Assembly (NCBI GenBank): GCA_902789665.1
Contig: CADAOY010000004.1
Location: 124,001 to 188,000 of the forward strand
Direction: 5' to 3'
Source: an uncultured Lachnospiraceae bacterium
Lineage (GTDB): Bacteria; Bacillota; Clostridia; Lachnospirales; Lachnospiraceae
Length of the DNA: 64,000 bases
A program made the translations under genes and the position numbers. Below, one piece after another: positions 62,109 to 64,000 of this stretch. Position 1 is the first letter of the stretch, and each line of letters starts with the position of its first letter. The notes beneath the pieces are model-generated. The model had not been told where the DNA came from. It searched no databases and saw nothing but the letters and a program-made list of their open reading frames with translations.

Positions 62109-63377
62109 ATGGAAGATGTTGTAATTAAAGCAGAAAATGTAGGTAAATACTACAGGCTTGGACAAATAAATACAGGCATGTTTTATTCTGATGCCAGTTC
62201 CTGGTTTTCCCGAAAACTGGGTAAAGAGGATAAGAATCTTAAAGTTGGAGAAACGCTGGGAGATAAGAGCGGATTCTGGGCTCTTGATGACATTAACTTC
62301 GAGATTCATCAGGGTGACAGAGTTGGTATTATCGGAAGGAACGGCGCAGGTAAATCTACGCTTCTTAAGGTGATCAGCAAGGTTACTGCTCCGACTAAGG
62401 GACGCATTGGAATTAAAGGAAATGTGGCAAGCCTTCTTGAGGTTGGAACAGGTTTTCATCCTGATATGACTGGCAGGGAAAATGTGTACCTAAACGGTGC
62501 AATCCTTGGAATGAAGAGGGCTGAGATTAATCAGAAGATGGATGAGATTATTGCTTTCAGTGAGATTAATGAGCACATCGATACACCTGTTAAGAGATAT
62601 TCAAGCGGTATGTATGTGCGCCTTGCTTTTGCGGTAGCGGCTCATCTTGACAGCGATATTTTAATTGCCGATGAAGTTTTGGCTGTAGGTGATGCGGAGT
62701 TCCAGAAAAGAGCCATTGGAAAGATGAATGACTTGAGTCATAAAGATGGCAGGACGGTGATTTTTGTAAGTCATAGGATGAATGCGGTGAAGTCATTATG
62801 TAAGAGTGGTATCCTGCTTGATAAAGGGAAGATAGTGCTTCAGGATGATATTGATAAGTGTATCACAAGGTATCAGAGTAATCTGTTTGATAAGAAGATT
62901 AACGAGGATTTGTCTCATTATAATAATGAGTTTTTTGATCTCACTGGTTTCAGACTTGTGAATGAGAATGGGCAGGAAATAGATGGCGCTATTGAGAATG
63001 GGGATAAGGCTTTTGTGCAAATAGAACTTGATATGAAGAAGGTGCATAATGCTTTCACTACAGGTTATGCAATTTATGATTCAGAAGGGACGTTAATGTA
63101 CTGGTCTTATCAGACGGATATTTATGATGAGAATAATAATGTTGAAGAAGGGCATAATGTTTTAACAGGTGAGATACCGAGCCACTTTTTAAATGAAGGT
63201 GAGTATTATATTTATTTCTCTGCGAGTCTACATTTTATTCAGTGGTTTGTTAATCCGGAAGAAGATTCGCCTTGTCTAAAATTATCAATAATGGGTGGAC
63301 TTAGTGAATCGCCTTTCTGGACAATTAAAAGGCCAGGTGTGTGTGCGCCGCTGCTTAAGTGGGATGTTAAGCATTAG
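62109..63377 (+). CDS. ABC polysaccharide exporter ATPase with C-terminal sugar-binding domain (Wzt/TagH-like)
   Basis: ATPase of 422 residues. Walker A is IIGRNGAGKST near 74-84, the signature is YSSGMYVRLAF near 163, and Walker B ILIADEVLAVGD near 183. Beyond about residue 245 comes a beta-rich domain like Wzt C-terminal domains, which in O-antigen exporters recognise the finished chain end. Its presence suggests that the polymer carries a specific terminal cap. It is coupled to the permease gene. Confidence 0.92.
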   Translation: MEDVVIKAENVGKYYRLGQINTGMFYSDASSWFSRKLGKEDKNLKVGETLGDKSGFWALDDINFEIHQGDRVGIIGRNGAGKSTLLKVISKVTAPTKGRIGIKGNVASLLEVGTGFHPDMTGRENVYLNGAILGMKRAEINQKMDEIIAFSEINEHIDTPVKRYSSGMYVRLAFAVAAHLDSDILIADEVLAVGDAEFQKRAIGKMNDLSHKDGRTVIFVSHRMNAVKSLCKSGILLDKGKIVLQDDIDKCITRYQSNLFDKKINEDLSHYNNEFFDLTGFRLVNENGQEIDGAIENGDKAFVQIELDMKKVHNAFTTGYAIYDSEGTLMYWSYQTDIYDENNNVEEGHNVLTGEIPSHFLNEGEYYIYFSASLHFIQWFVNPEEDSPCLKLSIMGGLSESPFWTIKRPGVCAPLLKWDVKH

Positions 63378-63404
63378 ATTTAATAATAGTTTGAAGGTTT
63401 AGAT

Positions 63405-64000
63405 ATGAAGCATATGGGTATATATGCGATTATGCGTACTTTGAAACGTGTAATCGCAGGAGATAAAAAATTCATACAGGCAGTTGCTGATTACGAGGAT
63501 GAAACAGATTTCATAAAGATACATCATAATGGAAATGTTGATTATGGTAATGTTGTTTATGTAATAAAAGAAAATTGTGATCATGATGGATTTTGCGCGA
63601 CGCTCAGATTTATTATCTGTTATTTGATTTTTGCAAAACAGTATGGTTTTGTGCCTAAGATAGTTCTGTCCCAAGATTTTGTTTATTATGATGAAGAAAA
63701 GAATAAAGAAATCAGTAATCCGTGGGAGTATTATTTCAAACCGGTTGGCAATGAGTACGATACAGATAAGGCATTAAATGTATGCTTTGGAACTTATTAT
63801 CAAATGCAAAGTATAAGAGAGAAATTTGATATCAGCTCTTACAATATAGAAAAATACAATGATGAAGAAACGTTAAAACTATGCATCCCGATTGTCAGAG
63901 AATACCTGGTGCTTAAGGATGAAATCGTTGAAGAATGCAATAATATGTTTCGTGATGTGAAAGAAAAGAATGGTAAAATTCTTGGAGTACATTTCAGGGG
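63405..64000 (+). CDS. Possible fucosyltransferase-like protein, 3' end outside window
   Basis: The frame is open from the ATG at 63405 to the window end (198 residues visible). It has no membrane segment. The last visible residues, KILGVHFRG, recall the nucleotide-sugar motif (GVHxRxxD) of alpha-1,6/O-fucosyltransferases of the NodZ type; the decisive following residues are outside. CDHDGFCATLRFIICYLIFA near residue 65 could be the N-terminal Rossmann region. Its place after the exporter genes fits a polysaccharide role. The family call is tentative. Confidence 0.6.
   Translation, partial: MKHMGIYAIMRTLKRVIAGDKKFIQAVADYEDETDFIKIHHNGNVDYGNVVYVIKENCDHDGFCATLRFIICYLIFAKQYGFVPKIVLSQDFVYYDEEKNKEISNPWEYYFKPVGNEYDTDKALNVCFGTYYQMQSIREKFDISSYNIEKYNDEETLKLCIPIVREYLVLKDEIVEECNNMFRDVKEKNGKILGVHFR

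Overview
The window is AT-rich, with strong AGGAGG-type ribosome binding sites and a gene mix that fits a Firmicute, most likely a Lachnospiraceae of the Butyrivibrio/Pseudobutyrivibrio kind. Supporting genes include Nif11-type double-glycine leader peptides, an Rpn-family nuclease, a SpoIIE-type phosphatase, 7TM signalling proteins, a chemotaxis receptor and DUF3592-like membrane proteins. This placement is an inference from gene content; no rRNA or tRNA gene was found.

Region 1 (1-31 kb) is a defence and mobile-gene island. It opens with a type I restriction-modification operon: two hsdM genes (the first cut by the window edge), an active hsdS, a tyrosine recombinase, two promoterless hsdS target-recognition cassettes bounded by the same short repeats as the active one, and hsdR. 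An McrBC operon follows, then two large unknown proteins with long glycine-rich or hydrophobic stretches; the second has a nuclease-like motif set. Next are two leftward zinc-ribbon/membrane genes, a leftward nucleotidyltransferase-fold gene, and two UvrD-like helicases that each carry an inserted nuclease-like domain and C-terminal zinc ribbons. A membrane-anchored NERD protein lies between the helicases. A MATE transporter lacking its N-terminus, an AAA ATPase of the DUF4143 kind and several decayed genes (zinc ribbon, NERD, dinD, metallo-beta-lactamase fold, small membrane protein) complete the island. A ~100-nt putative small RNA is present in two copies flanking the ATPase.

Region 2 (31-35.7 kb) holds a membrane-anchored HAD phosphatase, a zinc-ribbon/Tim44-like membrane protein, an Rpn-family nuclease, and two small proteins that join a double-glycine leader to a zinc ribbon.

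Region 3 (35.8-48.9 kb) is dominated by very large Glu/Lys/Asn-rich proteins without signal peptides or membrane segments. Two are clear paralogues (about 826 and 791 residues). The third exceeds 1,730 residues and seems broken by a frameshift close to its end. An MmcQ/YjbR-EVE-like gene, a DUF3592-like gene and GC-rich repeat-filled spacers lie among them. Nothing recognisable explains this family.

Region 4 (49-57.4 kb) is a signalling cluster, all on the plus strand: a chemotaxis receptor, a 5TM-SpoIIE phosphatase, a TIR-TM-LRR protein, a degenerate GGDEF-EAL protein and a 7TM receptor. Region 5 (57.4-64 kb) is a surface polysaccharide locus: four family 2 glycosyltransferases, a two-component ABC exporter of the Wzm/Wzt (TagGH) type, and the start of a possible fucosyltransferase that runs off the window.
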